From NCBI GenBank assembly GCA_963766005.1, contig CAVXYG010000014.1:124001-188000 (forward strand): DNA of 64,000 nucleotides, written 5' to 3'. The position numbers were made by a program, and so were the translations under genes. Position 1 is the stretch's first letter. The number at the start of each line of letters is the position of its first letter. The notes below the pieces were generated by a model. The model searched no databases, was not told the DNA's origin, and worked only from the letters and a program-made list of their open reading frames with translations. The DNA comes from CAVXYG01 sp963766005. Lineage in GTDB: Bacteria; Actinomycetota; Actinomycetes; S36-B12; GCA-2699445. Below are positions 16,920 through 24,872 of this stretch, piece after piece.

Positions 16920-17747
16920 CTACCGGGGCGGCGGCGGGTCTTGTGCGGCGGGCGGCGGGTACTGCGCAGCCGACGGCGGGGACTGCTCGGCCGATCCGGG
17001 CGCGGAACCTGTCGGAGGGCCCGAGCCCGGGTACGGCGCGCCGGTCTGGGGTGCTGCGGGGGCGGGCACGTTGCCGTAGGTGCCGCCGGCCGTCGGTGTC
17101 GGCGCCGCGGGGGTGGCGCGGATTCCCAGGACGAGCAGTGCGATGCCGACGATGGCGAGCAGCCCGCCGATCACGGCCAGAGCGATGCCCGCCGGGAACA
17201 GGAACGGCAGGGCCATCGATCCGTGCACGGTCACGCGCACGCCGGTCGTCGCATCGGCGTTCATCACCACGAAGCGGTAGTCCCCGAGCTCCGGCACGAC
17301 GCTGATCTCCTGCCGCCCGACACCGGACGCCTGGTCGGTCCAGAACCGCTGCTCCGCAGGCGGTTGCGGGGCAGCGGTGCCCGGCACCTCGACATCGCCC
17401 GGACGCTGCGCGCCGGTGCCGATGCTGTTGATCACGGTGTGCGGCACGCCGGTGAGATATCCGTCGACGGCCTCCGCGGGACCGTAGCCGAGGAACACCG
17501 GGGCGTCGGAGTTGGCGCTGGTCACCCCGATCGTGATGTCCCAGTTCTCGGCGAACGGCCAGTTCCAGTCGACCTCCACGGTGTCGGAGACCGCTGCGTA
17601 TCCGCTCGTCTCGACCTCCCCGAGCCGGCCCGCCACTGTCGGTCCGCCATCGCTGGAGATCGCCGCCAGCACCACCCCGCCAACCAGCAACGGCGTCGCG
17701 GACAGCAGCAGGACGATGCCCAGCAGGATCAGGATTGCGCGCTTCAT
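16920..17747 (-). CDS. Two-span membrane protein with Pro-rich cytoplasmic tail
   Basis: 275 residues. One helix at the N-terminus (AILILLGIVLLLSATPLLVGGVVLAAI), an extracytoplasmic domain of about 140 residues, a second helix (FPAGIALAVIGGLLAIVGIALLVLG), and a Pro/Gly/Ala/Gln-rich tail ending in PPPPR. The outer domain contains ENWDITIGVTSANSDAPVFL and DYRFVVMNADATTGVRVTVH. Similar hypothetical proteins are common in actinobacteria, but no function is established that I can name. It is monocistronic. Confidence 0.7.
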   Translation of the reverse strand: MKRAILILLGIVLLLSATPLLVGGVVLAAISSDGGPTVAGRLGEVETSGYAAVSDTVEVDWNWPFAENWDITIGVTSANSDAPVFLGYGPAEAVDGYLTGVPHTVINSIGTGAQRPGDVEVPGTAAPQPPAEQRFWTDQASGVGRQEISVVPELGDYRFVVMNADATTGVRVTVHGSMALPFLFPAGIALAVIGGLLAIVGIALLVLGIRATPAAPTPTAGGTYGNVPAPAAPQTGAPYPGSGPPTGSAPGSAEQSPPSAAQYPPPAAQDPPPPR

Positions 17748-17898
17748 CGCTGCACCATCATGGGTCGAGCGTAGAGGGGGCCTGCGCCGAATACCTGTGG
17801 CGAAGGTCCCGTTCGCTCGACGTCAAGCCGGCGTCCGGCGCGCGTGGAACCTGGCAGTGGGCTCTCGCGAGGACTCGCGGGATGGCAACGTGCTCCCC

Positions 17899-18318
17899 AT
17901 GAGAGCCGCCATCTCCAGTCGAGCGGTCTCCACCGCTGCAGTCCTGGCGCTGACGGCGACGGGCGGCGCCACCCTGCTGACACCGGTGCCGGCAGCCGCG
18001 GCTCCGGCCGTCTCGGCGTCGCCCGCCGTATCCGGGGAACACGTGCCGTGGGGCGGGTCGTTGACGGACCTCAGGTGCGTCGCACCGAACGGGGCCTCGA
18101 CACACGGCAGCGGGGGGACGGCACTGGTCGGCTTCGCGGAGCGCGAGGCGGTCTCCACCTGCATCTCCAGCGCTGACGTCCTGGAAGACCCATCGCAGGC
18201 CCCCGATACCGATGCCGGAGATCGGCGCAGCACGCTGGCACTGGCGTTGGCGCTCTGCGCCAGCGGACTCATCCTGTTCGCCGCGGCACGGCTGCGCCGC
18301 GGTGGCCTGCCCCACTAG
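17899..18318 (+). CDS. Secreted or wall-associated protein with C-terminal membrane anchor
   Basis: 139 residues; unrecognised. Signal peptide (RAVSTAAVLALTATGGATLL, cleavage near AAAAP), a short mature part with two Cys (LRCVAPNG and STCISS) that could form a disulfide, then a C-terminal hydrophobic helix (TLALALALCASGLILFAAA) followed by RLRRGG. This is the layout of surface-anchored proteins, but no LPxTG sortase motif precedes the helix. Confidence 0.55.
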   Translation: MRAAISSRAVSTAAVLALTATGGATLLTPVPAAAAPAVSASPAVSGEHVPWGGSLTDLRCVAPNGASTHGSGGTALVGFAEREAVSTCISSADVLEDPSQAPDTDAGDRRSTLALALALCASGLILFAAARLRRGGLPH

Positions 18319-18425
18319 TCGCAGGCGTGGGTGCGGCCCGCAGCGGACACCGGTGCCGGGCCGTGCCGGGCCGCGCCGCGCCGGCCATCCGGGCGCGACG
18401 CCCGAGCCAGGGGGAGTGGAGCGAG

Positions 18426-18499
18426 GAGCGAGTCCGTCGTGCCGCGGCCGGACCCCGGGCGCCGCATCCATGAGCGAGTCCGTCGTGCCGCGGCCGGAC
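18426..18499. repeat. 28-bp perfect direct repeat pair
   Basis: The 28 bases at 18426-18453 recur exactly at 18472-18499, separated by 18 bp. The repeats lie between the anchored protein gene and the DUF1905 gene, just upstream of the latter, where they could be regulatory or a duplication scar. Confidence 0.85.
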
Positions 18500-18530
18500 G
18501 CCCTGCGATGCTGCGCGGTAGCGTCGCAGG

Positions 18531-18836
18531 ATGGCGGCGCTGTCGATGTCCTTCGAGTCCACCGTGTGGCAGCACGCGGGACCCGCCGCCTGGTGGTTCA
18601 TCAGCCTGCCAGCCGACTGCGCCGACGAGGTCGGCGATCACGTTGCCGGACGGACCAAGGCCTTCGGGTCGGTCCGGGTGCGAGTACGCGTGGGGTCCTC
18701 GTCATGGTCCACCTCGCTGTTCCCGGACAAGGGCTCCGGGACCTACGTGCTGCCGCTGAAGAGGGCCGTGCGCAGCGCGGAGGGCCTGCTGGAGGGATCT
18801 CCCGTGACGGTCCACCTCGAGGTCGTCGAGCCCTAG
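18531..18836 (+). CDS. DUF1905 domain protein
   Basis: 101 residues covering the DUF1905 fold: SFESTVWQHAGPAAWWFISL, FGSVRVRVRVGSSSWSTSLF, GTYVLPLKRAVRSAEGL and VTVHLEV. The domain is a small beta-barrel of unknown function, often found alone or fused to YdeI-like domains. The ATG at 18546 is an alternative start. A hairpin follows the stop by two bases. Confidence 0.85.
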   Translation: MAALSMSFESTVWQHAGPAAWWFISLPADCADEVGDHVAGRTKAFGSVRVRVRVGSSSWSTSLFPDKGSGTYVLPLKRAVRSAEGLLEGSPVTVHLEVVEP

Positions 18837-18838
18837 CG

Positions 18839-18864
18839 CCGGGGCGTGTCACGACGCGCCCCGG
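18839..18864 (+). terminator. Hairpin after the DUF1905 gene
   Basis: Arms CCGGGGCG (18839-18846) and CGCCCCGG (18857-18864) form an 8-bp GC stem with a 10-base loop, two bases after the stop codon. There is no T-run, as is common for high-GC terminators. Confidence 0.5.
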
Positions 18865-19168
18865 GCATGCCTGACTCGGTCCGGGCCGCTTCGGCCGGGG
18901 CCCCTTCCGGCCCTGTCTGCTGCGCGCCCTACCGGCCCCAGGGTCCCCTCACCGGGCTCGGTCTGGTCGTCTGCGCCCCGCAGGATCTCGCGCCGTGGTC
19001 GACCGATCGCAACGCGGGCCACCGCGTGTCGCGGGACCGCAGCGGCCAGGGCTCTCGCCGAGCGGCACCGGCGGCCGGTCGCGGGGCCATCTGAGGACTT
19101 CTGGTCCTAGCGCGGCAACGGACCGCGGTCGAACTTGGGAGTGCGGCTCAGCCACCTCGGGAGGGGCG
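18865..19168. other. Intergenic region upstream of aldolase
   Basis: About 300 bp with no supported gene. It probably contains the aldolase promoter; no operator-like palindrome was recognised. Confidence 0.4.
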
Positions 19169-20104
19169 ATGACAACAACAGCACGGGTCGGCGAGATCCT
19201 GTCCTGGTACTCCGGCGAGAACCCGGGCACGTTGGCCAATCTGTATCGATTGCTGATGCACGGCAGGACCGGCGGCACCGGCAAACTGGTGATCCTGCCG
19301 GTGGATCAGGGCTTCGAGCACGGACCTGCCCGGTCCTTCGCGCCGAACCCGTCCGGCTACGACCCGCGGTACCACTACCAGTTGGCGCTGGACGCCGGAT
19401 GCAGCGGCCATGCCGCGCCCCTCGGTTCGCTCCAGGCCGGTGCAGTCGAGTACGCGGGACGGGTTCCGTTGATCCTGAAGGCCAACAACGCCGATTCGCT
19501 GTACGCCTCAGACGATCCGGTCCCCGCCGTCACGTCGTCGGTGCGCGATGCGTTGCGGATCGGCGCGAGCGCGATCGGTTTCACGATCTATCCGGGCTCC
19601 GCCCACCGCAACACGATGTACGAGGAGGTCCGGGAGCTGGCAGCGGAAGCGAAGTCGGCCGGACTGGTCGTGGTGATCTGGTCCTACCCGCGTGGATCGG
19701 GGTTGACGAAGCAGGGACAGACCGCGGTCGACGTCGTCGGCTACGCAGCGCAGATCGCCGCGCAACTCGGCGCCCACATCATCAAGGTGAAGCCGCCGAG
19801 CGAGCACATCGAGGACGACAAGGCGCGCTTGGCCCTGCAGCAGGCCGGTGTTCCGCTGGCAACGCTGGCCGATCGTGTGCGCCATGTCATCGCCTCGGCA
19901 TTCCAGGGCCGCCGGATCGTGATCTTCTCCGGGGGAGCCGCGAAGAGCACCGAGGCAGTGCTGGAGGAGAACCGGCAGACCGCGCTGGGCGGCGGCTTCG
20001 GCACGATCATGGGCCGCAACTCCTTCCAGCGTCCGCACGACGAGGCGGTTCGCCTGCTGCACGAGGTGCAGGACATCCACACGACGACGTGGCCGGACTC
20101 CTGA
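19169..20104 (+). CDS. Class I fructose-bisphosphate aldolase (DhnA/archaeal type)
   Basis: 311 residues; the ATG at 19169 has a strong GGGAGGGG site upstream. The sequence follows the DeoC/FbaB family: KLVILPVDQGFEHGPARSF, PLILKANNADSL, ASAIGFTIYPGS, LVVVIWSYPRGSGL, GAHIIKVKPPS with the Schiff-base Lys, RRIVIFSGGAAK and the phosphate-binding GGGFGTIMGRNSFQR. It cleaves fructose-1,6-bisphosphate to triose phosphates in glycolysis or runs in reverse in gluconeogenesis, without metal. It is monocistronic. Confidence 0.9.
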   Translation: MTTTARVGEILSWYSGENPGTLANLYRLLMHGRTGGTGKLVILPVDQGFEHGPARSFAPNPSGYDPRYHYQLALDAGCSGHAAPLGSLQAGAVEYAGRVPLILKANNADSLYASDDPVPAVTSSVRDALRIGASAIGFTIYPGSAHRNTMYEEVRELAAEAKSAGLVVVIWSYPRGSGLTKQGQTAVDVVGYAAQIAAQLGAHIIKVKPPSEHIEDDKARLALQQAGVPLATLADRVRHVIASAFQGRRIVIFSGGAAKSTEAVLEENRQTALGGGFGTIMGRNSFQRPHDEAVRLLHEVQDIHTTTWPDS

Positions 20105-20525
20105 GCACGGCGACCGACCGCTTCCGGGGCGGCCGAGACCACGCGATTCCCTCCTCACGACTCGGGGTTCGCCGAGGTGGACGAGATCCTGGAGTGGCCG
20201 AAAGCCGGCCGACCTGGCCCGCGAGCCGCGCCCCTGCCGGCGGCCCGGCCCGGCCCGGCCGGAGGTCCGGTCACGGCGATGCCGTGCGGGTCCAGCCACG
20301 CACAAGGCCACATGCGGCGCGAGCAGTGGCGCCGGACCGCGGACCGGCCGACGCCGCACCGGGCCACAGCACCGGTATCCGGCCGCGGAGCACCCGGTGG
20401 CCGCCGACGGCCTCGCGTCGACGACCCCCGCGACCGGCATCCTCCCCGCAACCGGTCGCGCACTGGTAGACATGCGGGGTGACGCCCGCACCGCGCGCGG
20501 CGCACCGCACCAGGGAGGTCACCCC
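20105..20525. other. Intergenic region, no gene recognised
   Basis: 421 bp between the aldolase and YgiN-like genes. Open frames here lack a ribosome site and protein-like composition. No strong hairpin seen. Confidence 0.45.
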
Positions 20526-20831
20526 GTGGGCAAGGTTGCGATGATCGGCTCGTTCACCTGCAAGGTCGGCCGTGAGGCAGAGATGGAGCAGGTGCTCTCG
20601 GCGATGACGGAGGCGGCCCGAGGTGAACCCGGCGTGGAGCAGTACGGCTATTTCCGCGCGGATGAGGGCAGGTACTGGTTCTTTGCCCTCATGGCAGACG
20701 AGGAGTCCTCCCGATCCCATGGCAGAACGCCCGCGATGCAGGAGGCCATGACCGCCTTCGGCCCGTTGGTGGATCAGCCCCCGCAGATCGCGATGACGAC
20801 GCCTCTGACGGCCGTGGGCATGACGATGTGA
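20526..20831 (+). CDS. Antibiotic biosynthesis monooxygenase-domain protein (YgiN-like)
   Basis: 101 residues from a GTG preceded by AGGGAGG. The dimeric ferredoxin-like ABM fold is indicated by VAMIGSFTCKVGREAEMEQVL, ARGEPGVEQYGYFRADEGRY, FFALMADEESSRSH and a C-terminal strand. Family members are cofactor-free quinol monooxygenases or small oxygenases acting on aromatic substrates. The usual His near the middle is represented by SRSHGRT. Substrate not predictable. Confidence 0.8.
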   Translation: MGKVAMIGSFTCKVGREAEMEQVLSAMTEAARGEPGVEQYGYFRADEGRYWFFALMADEESSRSHGRTPAMQEAMTAFGPLVDQPPQIAMTTPLTAVGMTM

Positions 20832-20947
20832 CAGCGCGCCGGGCCCTGTCGCACCACGCCACACCGCGATCAGCTCCTCGAGGTGAGCGCAGCCGCCGCA
20901 TCACCGCAGCACGGGGCAGGATTGAGGAGGGGCTCGCTGGGCGAGCC

Positions 20948-21358
20948 TCAGCCGCTCACCCTGGGCACCAGTGCTTTGGCCTGCTCGATCCACGCGGCGA
21001 CCTGTCCCTGCGTCGGCACCCGCTCGGTCAGCTGCACCTCGGAGTTGACCTCGGAAATCCGGGCCGCGAGCAACCCGGCGTTGCGGGTCGCGAGTTCACC
21101 GAGGGTCTCCACACCGGCGGCCTCCAGCAGCGAGGCGTACCAGCCCTGGGCGAGGTCGGGGATCCGCATCAGATCGGCCTCCTGGGCCCAAGCCAGGACC
21201 TGCTGGGCGGAAGCGCCGAGCTGCTCGGCGAGCGCCTCCCGGTCGCTCGCGCTCCCGGCGCGGTCCAGGAGTTGCTCGGTGGTGCTGACTCCCAGCGCCT
21301 GGAGCTTGGCGGCGGCTGCCGCCGGGACGTCTGCGAGGTCGCGGATCGAGTAGTGCAC
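20948..21358 (-). CDS. DUF4332 helix-hairpin-helix protein
   Basis: 136 residues. Two helix-hairpin-helix-like modules: YSIRDLADVPAAAAAKLQAL with GVSTTEQLLDRA, then ADLMRIPDLAQGWYASLLEA with GVETLGELA. This is the DUF4332 layout, a fold related to DNA- or protein-binding HhH domains. Exact function unknown. The ATG at 21358 is the only good start. Confidence 0.8.
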   Translation of the reverse strand: MHYSIRDLADVPAAAAAKLQALGVSTTEQLLDRAGSASDREALAEQLGASAQQVLAWAQEADLMRIPDLAQGWYASLLEAAGVETLGELATRNAGLLAARISEVNSEVQLTERVPTQGQVAAWIEQAKALVPRVSG

Positions 21359-21514
21359 GGAGGGCCTCCCGGGGTCGTGCCGTCAGCGTAGTCGCAGGCT
21401 GTGCGGCATCTCTTGCGCAGCGATGGCCCGCTGCGGGCGCGGGAACCGACCTCGGTGGCTGCCGGGTGCCCGCGGAGGCTTCCTGCCATGGCGGCGCGGG
21501 CGGGACCCCGCCCG

Positions 21515-22222
21515 TCAGGCGTCGTCGGGATCCTGGCCGCCGCGGGCCAGCGTGGGCGCCCACGTGTCCAAGTGGCGCCGGTGGCCCATGACGACCACCT
21601 GATCGCCGATCTGCAGGTCGATGTCGGACGGGGGGCCCGTCACGAAGGTGTTTCGCCCGCCGTTCGGGTAGACGCCGAGCACTGTGACCTCGGGCATGGC
21701 CTGCTGCAGTCCCTCGAGGCTGCGCAGGGGCACCCGGTCGGCGAGGGTCACGGCCACGATGACGATGTCCGGCGTCAGAGTCAGCAGGATCTCCGCCTCG
21801 CCCTGCAGCGCGCGCGCGATCGCGGGACCGGCTGTGCGCTGGCCCAACCTGATGAAGAACTGAGTCACGGGCTTGCTGAATGCCAGCAGCACGAGTATCG
21901 CGATCCCCGCGACGAGGACCAGGAAGCGATTGGTGAGCTGCGACGTTCCGGGCCCCGCGAGTCCGACCACGACCGTCACGACAAGCGTGGGCACACCGAG
22001 GTTGCCGGCGAACATCGTCGTGGAGATCACCTTGCGGCGGACCGGATGGTTGACGACGTTCTCCGACTCGGTCGTCGTGAAGCCCGCACCGGTGAAGGCC
22101 GAGCGCGCCTGGAAGGCGGCGGTCTGCGGCGGCAGCCCGGTGGCGATGAGATACCCGGTCGCCATGCGCGTGAAGAGCAGCGAGATCAAGGAGACGATGA
22201 GGAACGTCGCCACCGCGTACAT
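21515..22222 (-). CDS. TrkA-C domain membrane protein (ion-channel-like)
   Basis: About 235 residues from ATG 22222 (the frame stays open to 22315). Two N-terminal hydrophobic segments (YAVATFLIVSLISLLFTRMA; VPTLVVTVVVGLAGPG) flank a conserved loop, ARSAFTGAGFTTTESENVV, which resembles the selectivity-loop region of Trk-type potassium transporters. A third helix (FLVLVAGIAILVLLAF) leads to a cytoplasmic TrkA-C (RCK_C) domain: VTLADRVPLRSLEGLQQA, VTVLGVYPNGG and LQIGDQVVVMGHRRHLD. It may be a potassium-related gating protein; no NAD-binding domain or separate pore subunit is adjacent. Confidence 0.75.
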   Translation of the reverse strand: MYAVATFLIVSLISLLFTRMATGYLIATGLPPQTAAFQARSAFTGAGFTTTESENVVNHPVRRKVISTTMFAGNLGVPTLVVTVVVGLAGPGTSQLTNRFLVLVAGIAILVLLAFSKPVTQFFIRLGQRTAGPAIARALQGEAEILLTLTPDIVIVAVTLADRVPLRSLEGLQQAMPEVTVLGVYPNGGRNTFVTGPPSDIDLQIGDQVVVMGHRRHLDTWAPTLARGGQDPDDA

Positions 22223-22456
22223 CCGCAGCCTCCTCGTCTGTGCCCGCCTCACCGGCGGTCCCCGCGCCGTGACCAGTGGACGGCGGGCCGTCACTGCCGG
22301 CATCCCATCCTGCACCGCCCGGTCGCGCAGAGGGGCCGGGTGCCGCCAGGATTCGCAGCGGCCCCGATGCCCCCGGCGTCCAGCGACGAGGGCTCACGAG
22401 CCGTTGATCGCTGCGTTTTCTGGCTCTGGTGCCGGAATTCGCGACGATCAACGGCC

Positions 22457-22601
22457 TGCCCGGCGTGGCGTGCCCGGCGGGGCGTGGCGTGCCCGGCCCG
22501 GCGGGGCGTGCCCGGCCTGCCCGGCCTGCCCGGCGTGGCGTGCCCGGCCCGGCGGGGCCTGCCCGGCGTGGCGTGCCCGGCCTGGCGTGGCGGTGCCCGG
22601 C
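22457..22601. repeat. GC minisatellite: ten copies of TGCCCGGC
   Basis: The 8-mer TGCCCGGC occurs at 22457, 22471, 22490, 22509, 22518, 22527, 22541, 22560, 22574 and 22594, separated by short blocks of GTGGCG or CGGCGGGGCG, giving higher-order units of 9, 14 and 19 bp. The array fills the intergenic region (about 22223-22693) between the divergent TrkA-C and YcaQ-like genes, which contains nothing else recognisable. Confidence 0.85.
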
Positions 22602-22693
22602 CCGGCGTGGGCGTGGCGGTGCAGGAGTGTCGTGTGCTCGAGGGCGCCGGTCCGGTCGGCGGCGGACGGGGCCGCCCGTGCCAGACTCATCGC

Positions 22694-23944
22694 GTGGGCC
22701 GGCCCGAGACGTTGTCGCCGGACCGTGCCCGCGCCATGGCGTTGGCAGCCCAGGGCTTCCGCCGCGCTCCGCCGGCTCCACCGCGGCCCGGGACGCGCGC
22801 ACTGCTCGGCGAGGTGCGCAGGTTGGGCCTGCTGCAGGTGGACTCCGTCAACGTGCTGGCCCGGGCGCACTACCTGCCGCTGTTCAGCCGCCTCGGCGGC
22901 TACGACCGGGACCTGCTGGACCGGCTGAGCGGACGGGCCCCTCGGCGGCTGTTCGAGTACTGGGGGCACGAGGCTTCCCTGATCCCTGTGGAGACCCAAC
23001 CGCTGCTGCGCTGGCGGATGGCCGAGGGTCATGCATGGTCAGGGCCGCGTCGGGTCGCGCAGGAGCAGCCGCAGCTCATCGCCGAGGTGCTGGCCGCCGT
23101 CGGCGACCTCGGTCCGGTCACCAGTGCGCAGTTGGAGCGCAGCCTCGAGGGCGAGCATCGTCGCAGCCGGGACTACCAGTGGGGGTGGAACTGGTCGGAC
23201 GCGAAGCGGGCGCTGGAGTACCTGTTCGGCTGCGGCGAGATCTCCTGCGCCGGACGCGACGCCACGTTCACGCGACTCTACGACGTGACCGAGCGGGTGA
23301 TCCCGGTGCACGTCCTGCGACGGCCCACGCCGGATCGTGCCGACAGCATCCGCGCACTCGTCGATCGGGCGTGCCGAGCGATGGGGGTCGCGACCGAGGC
23401 GGATCTGCGGGACTACTGGCGCCTGCCGCTGGCGGAGACCCGCGCCGCGATTGCGGAGCTCGTCGCCGATGCCGTGCTGATCCCGGCAGCCGTGGCGGGC
23501 TGGCCGCTCGCGTGGCGGCACCGCGACGCGGCCGTCCCGCGCTCGGCGCACGGTGACGGGTTGATCGCGCCCTTCGACCCGCTGATCTGGAACCGCGCTC
23601 GAGCCCTGCGCGTGTTCGGTATGCGCTATCGCATCGAGATCTACGTCCCCGCAGCGAAGCGGGAGTTCGGCTACTACGTGCTGCCCTTCCTCAGCCGGGG
23701 CCGGCTCGTCGCCCGGCTCGACCTCAAGGCCGATCGGGCAGCCGGACGGCTACTCGTGCGCGGCGCCTGGGCGCAGCGGCCGATGCTCGCCGAGGGCTCA
23801 GGCAGCACCATCGCCCCGCCCGCGAGTGAGCTCGCAGCGGAGGTCGGGCGCCACCTGGAGTCCCTGGCCGCGTGGCTGGGTCTGGGCTCCGTCAGCGTAG
23901 GCGACCGCGGGGACCTGGCACCCGTGCTCCAGCGGACGCACTAG
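22694..23944 (+). CDS. ycaQ: Winged-helix DNA glycosylase of the YcaQ/AlkX (HTH_42) family
   Basis: 416 residues from the GTG at 22694; the open frame upstream only translates the GC repeat. Three tandem winged-helix modules are expected for the family. LGLLQVDSVNVLARAHYLPL contains the Q-x-D catalytic motif typical of the AlkX/YcaQ branch (interstrand crosslink unhooking) rather than Q-x-Q of AlkZ. Further landmarks are RLFEYWGHEASLIPVE, RDYQWGWNWSDAKRALEYLF, GLIAPFDPLIWNRARALRVF and YYVLPFLSRGRLVARLDLKA. It removes bulky or crosslinked alkylated purines. It ends at a bidirectional hairpin. Confidence 0.88.
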   Translation: MGRPETLSPDRARAMALAAQGFRRAPPAPPRPGTRALLGEVRRLGLLQVDSVNVLARAHYLPLFSRLGGYDRDLLDRLSGRAPRRLFEYWGHEASLIPVETQPLLRWRMAEGHAWSGPRRVAQEQPQLIAEVLAAVGDLGPVTSAQLERSLEGEHRRSRDYQWGWNWSDAKRALEYLFGCGEISCAGRDATFTRLYDVTERVIPVHVLRRPTPDRADSIRALVDRACRAMGVATEADLRDYWRLPLAETRAAIAELVADAVLIPAAVAGWPLAWRHRDAAVPRSAHGDGLIAPFDPLIWNRARALRVFGMRYRIEIYVPAAKREFGYYVLPFLSRGRLVARLDLKADRAAGRLLVRGAWAQRPMLAEGSGSTIAPPASELAAEVGRHLESLAAWLGLGSVSVGDRGDLAPVLQRTH

Positions 23945-23959
23945 AGTCCTGCCGGAGGC

Positions 23960-23985
23960 GTAGCGGGGTCCGCAACCCCCGCTAC
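23960..23985. terminator. Bidirectional hairpin between convergent genes
   Basis: GTAGCGGGG (23960-23968) pairs perfectly with CCCCGCTAC (23977-23985) around an 8-base loop. It lies 15 bp after the YcaQ-like stop, and its right arm covers the stop codon of the convergent gene. Confidence 0.65.
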
Positions 23986-24779
23986 TCGGCCACGGCGCCG
24001 GCCAGCGGCACCGGCAGCGTCGCCATCACCGATTCGTGCGATGCGGCGACGAGGCCGCCGAGCGCGCGGCCGAGGCCGAGGCTGCGCACCAGGTCGCCGG
24101 CCGGGTGCGGACCGGTCTTGACGCTGGCGGCCCGCCGGCCTGCCGACGTGCGGTAGCCCTCACCGATCACGGCGCTGCGGCTGGCGATCAGCGAGCCGTC
24201 GCGCTGCGCCAGGAGCACCGGGCGTCCCTGGCCCCGTCCCGGGACCCCGGTGTTGCGCACTGCCAGGCCCAGCGCCGAGCCCCCATCGATCGACGCCGCG
24301 AACCAGTCGGCACGGTCGGTGCTGCCGAGTGCGACCTCGGCCACAGCGACGTGCTGGTAGCCGAGGATCTCGGTGAAGAAGCTCGCCGCATCATCGCTGG
24401 AGCACAGCACTTGCAGCTCGAGGAAGCCCGCGCCCGCTTCGGCGATGCTGCCTGTGCTCAGGGCTTCGGCCAGCGGGGCCAGCGGCTTGGCCGGTGCATC
24501 GCCGATGCTGACGACGGTGCCGATGAGCAGCTGCCGCAGGTCGAACAGCACTTCGCCGTCCGCGGTCCAGGTCGCCTCGGTGGCCTCGCAAGCCACGAGA
24601 CCGCGCTGGGGCCACACCTGGACCGGGTGCAGGCGCGGTGAGGGCATCCGCTCCCGCAGCGCCGCCAGGTCAGCGGTGAAGACCGCCGCGGCGTACCGGT
24701 GGCACTGCTCGCGGATCGGCGGTGTCAGCCCGTCCCACCGGCCCCCGCCGAGGGCTCCGGACCACGCGGTGCCTGTCAT
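23982..24779 (-). CDS. Uncharacterised protein of the monooxygenase cluster
   Basis: About 265 residues from ATG 24779, chosen because GGGGAGG lies just upstream; a GTG at 24869 is possible. I do not recognise the family with confidence. Features: LTPPIREQCHRYAAAVFTAD, RLHPVQVWPQRGLVACEATE, FDLRQLLIGTVVSIGDAP and a region (AAGFLELQVLCSSDDAASF-like, residues about 160-215) of alternating strands. The size and HPVQVWP region could fit an acetoacetate-decarboxylase-like fold, which I treat only as a guess. It is the last gene of the monooxygenase/SDR/hydrolase run. Confidence 0.55.
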   Translation of the reverse strand: MTGTAWSGALGGGRWDGLTPPIREQCHRYAAAVFTADLAALRERMPSPRLHPVQVWPQRGLVACEATEATWTADGEVLFDLRQLLIGTVVSIGDAPAKPLAPLAEALSTGSIAEAGAGFLELQVLCSSDDAASFFTEILGYQHVAVAEVALGSTDRADWFAASIDGGSALGLAVRNTGVPGRGQGRPVLLAQRDGSLIASRSAVIGEGYRTSAGRRAASVKTGPHPAGDLVRSLGLGRALGGLVAASHESVMATLPVPLAGAVAE

Positions 24780-24872
24780 CGCCGCCTCCCCTCCGCCCCC
24801 GTTGTACTCCAGCGGCGGATGCTGGCGCCACTGCGCCGCCGGTGAGCCGCCGTGCGCCGGGATCGCCACAGG

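Noticed and set aside
22457..22601. CRISPR-like array
   Set aside because: Units are 8 bp with irregular 1-12 bp gaps that are themselves repetitive; there are no unique spacers and no cas genes.
21401..23944. An 847-codon frame ending in the YcaQ-like protein
   Set aside because: The first 430 codons are antisense to the TrkA-C gene and a translation of the GC repeat; homology begins at the GTG at 22694.
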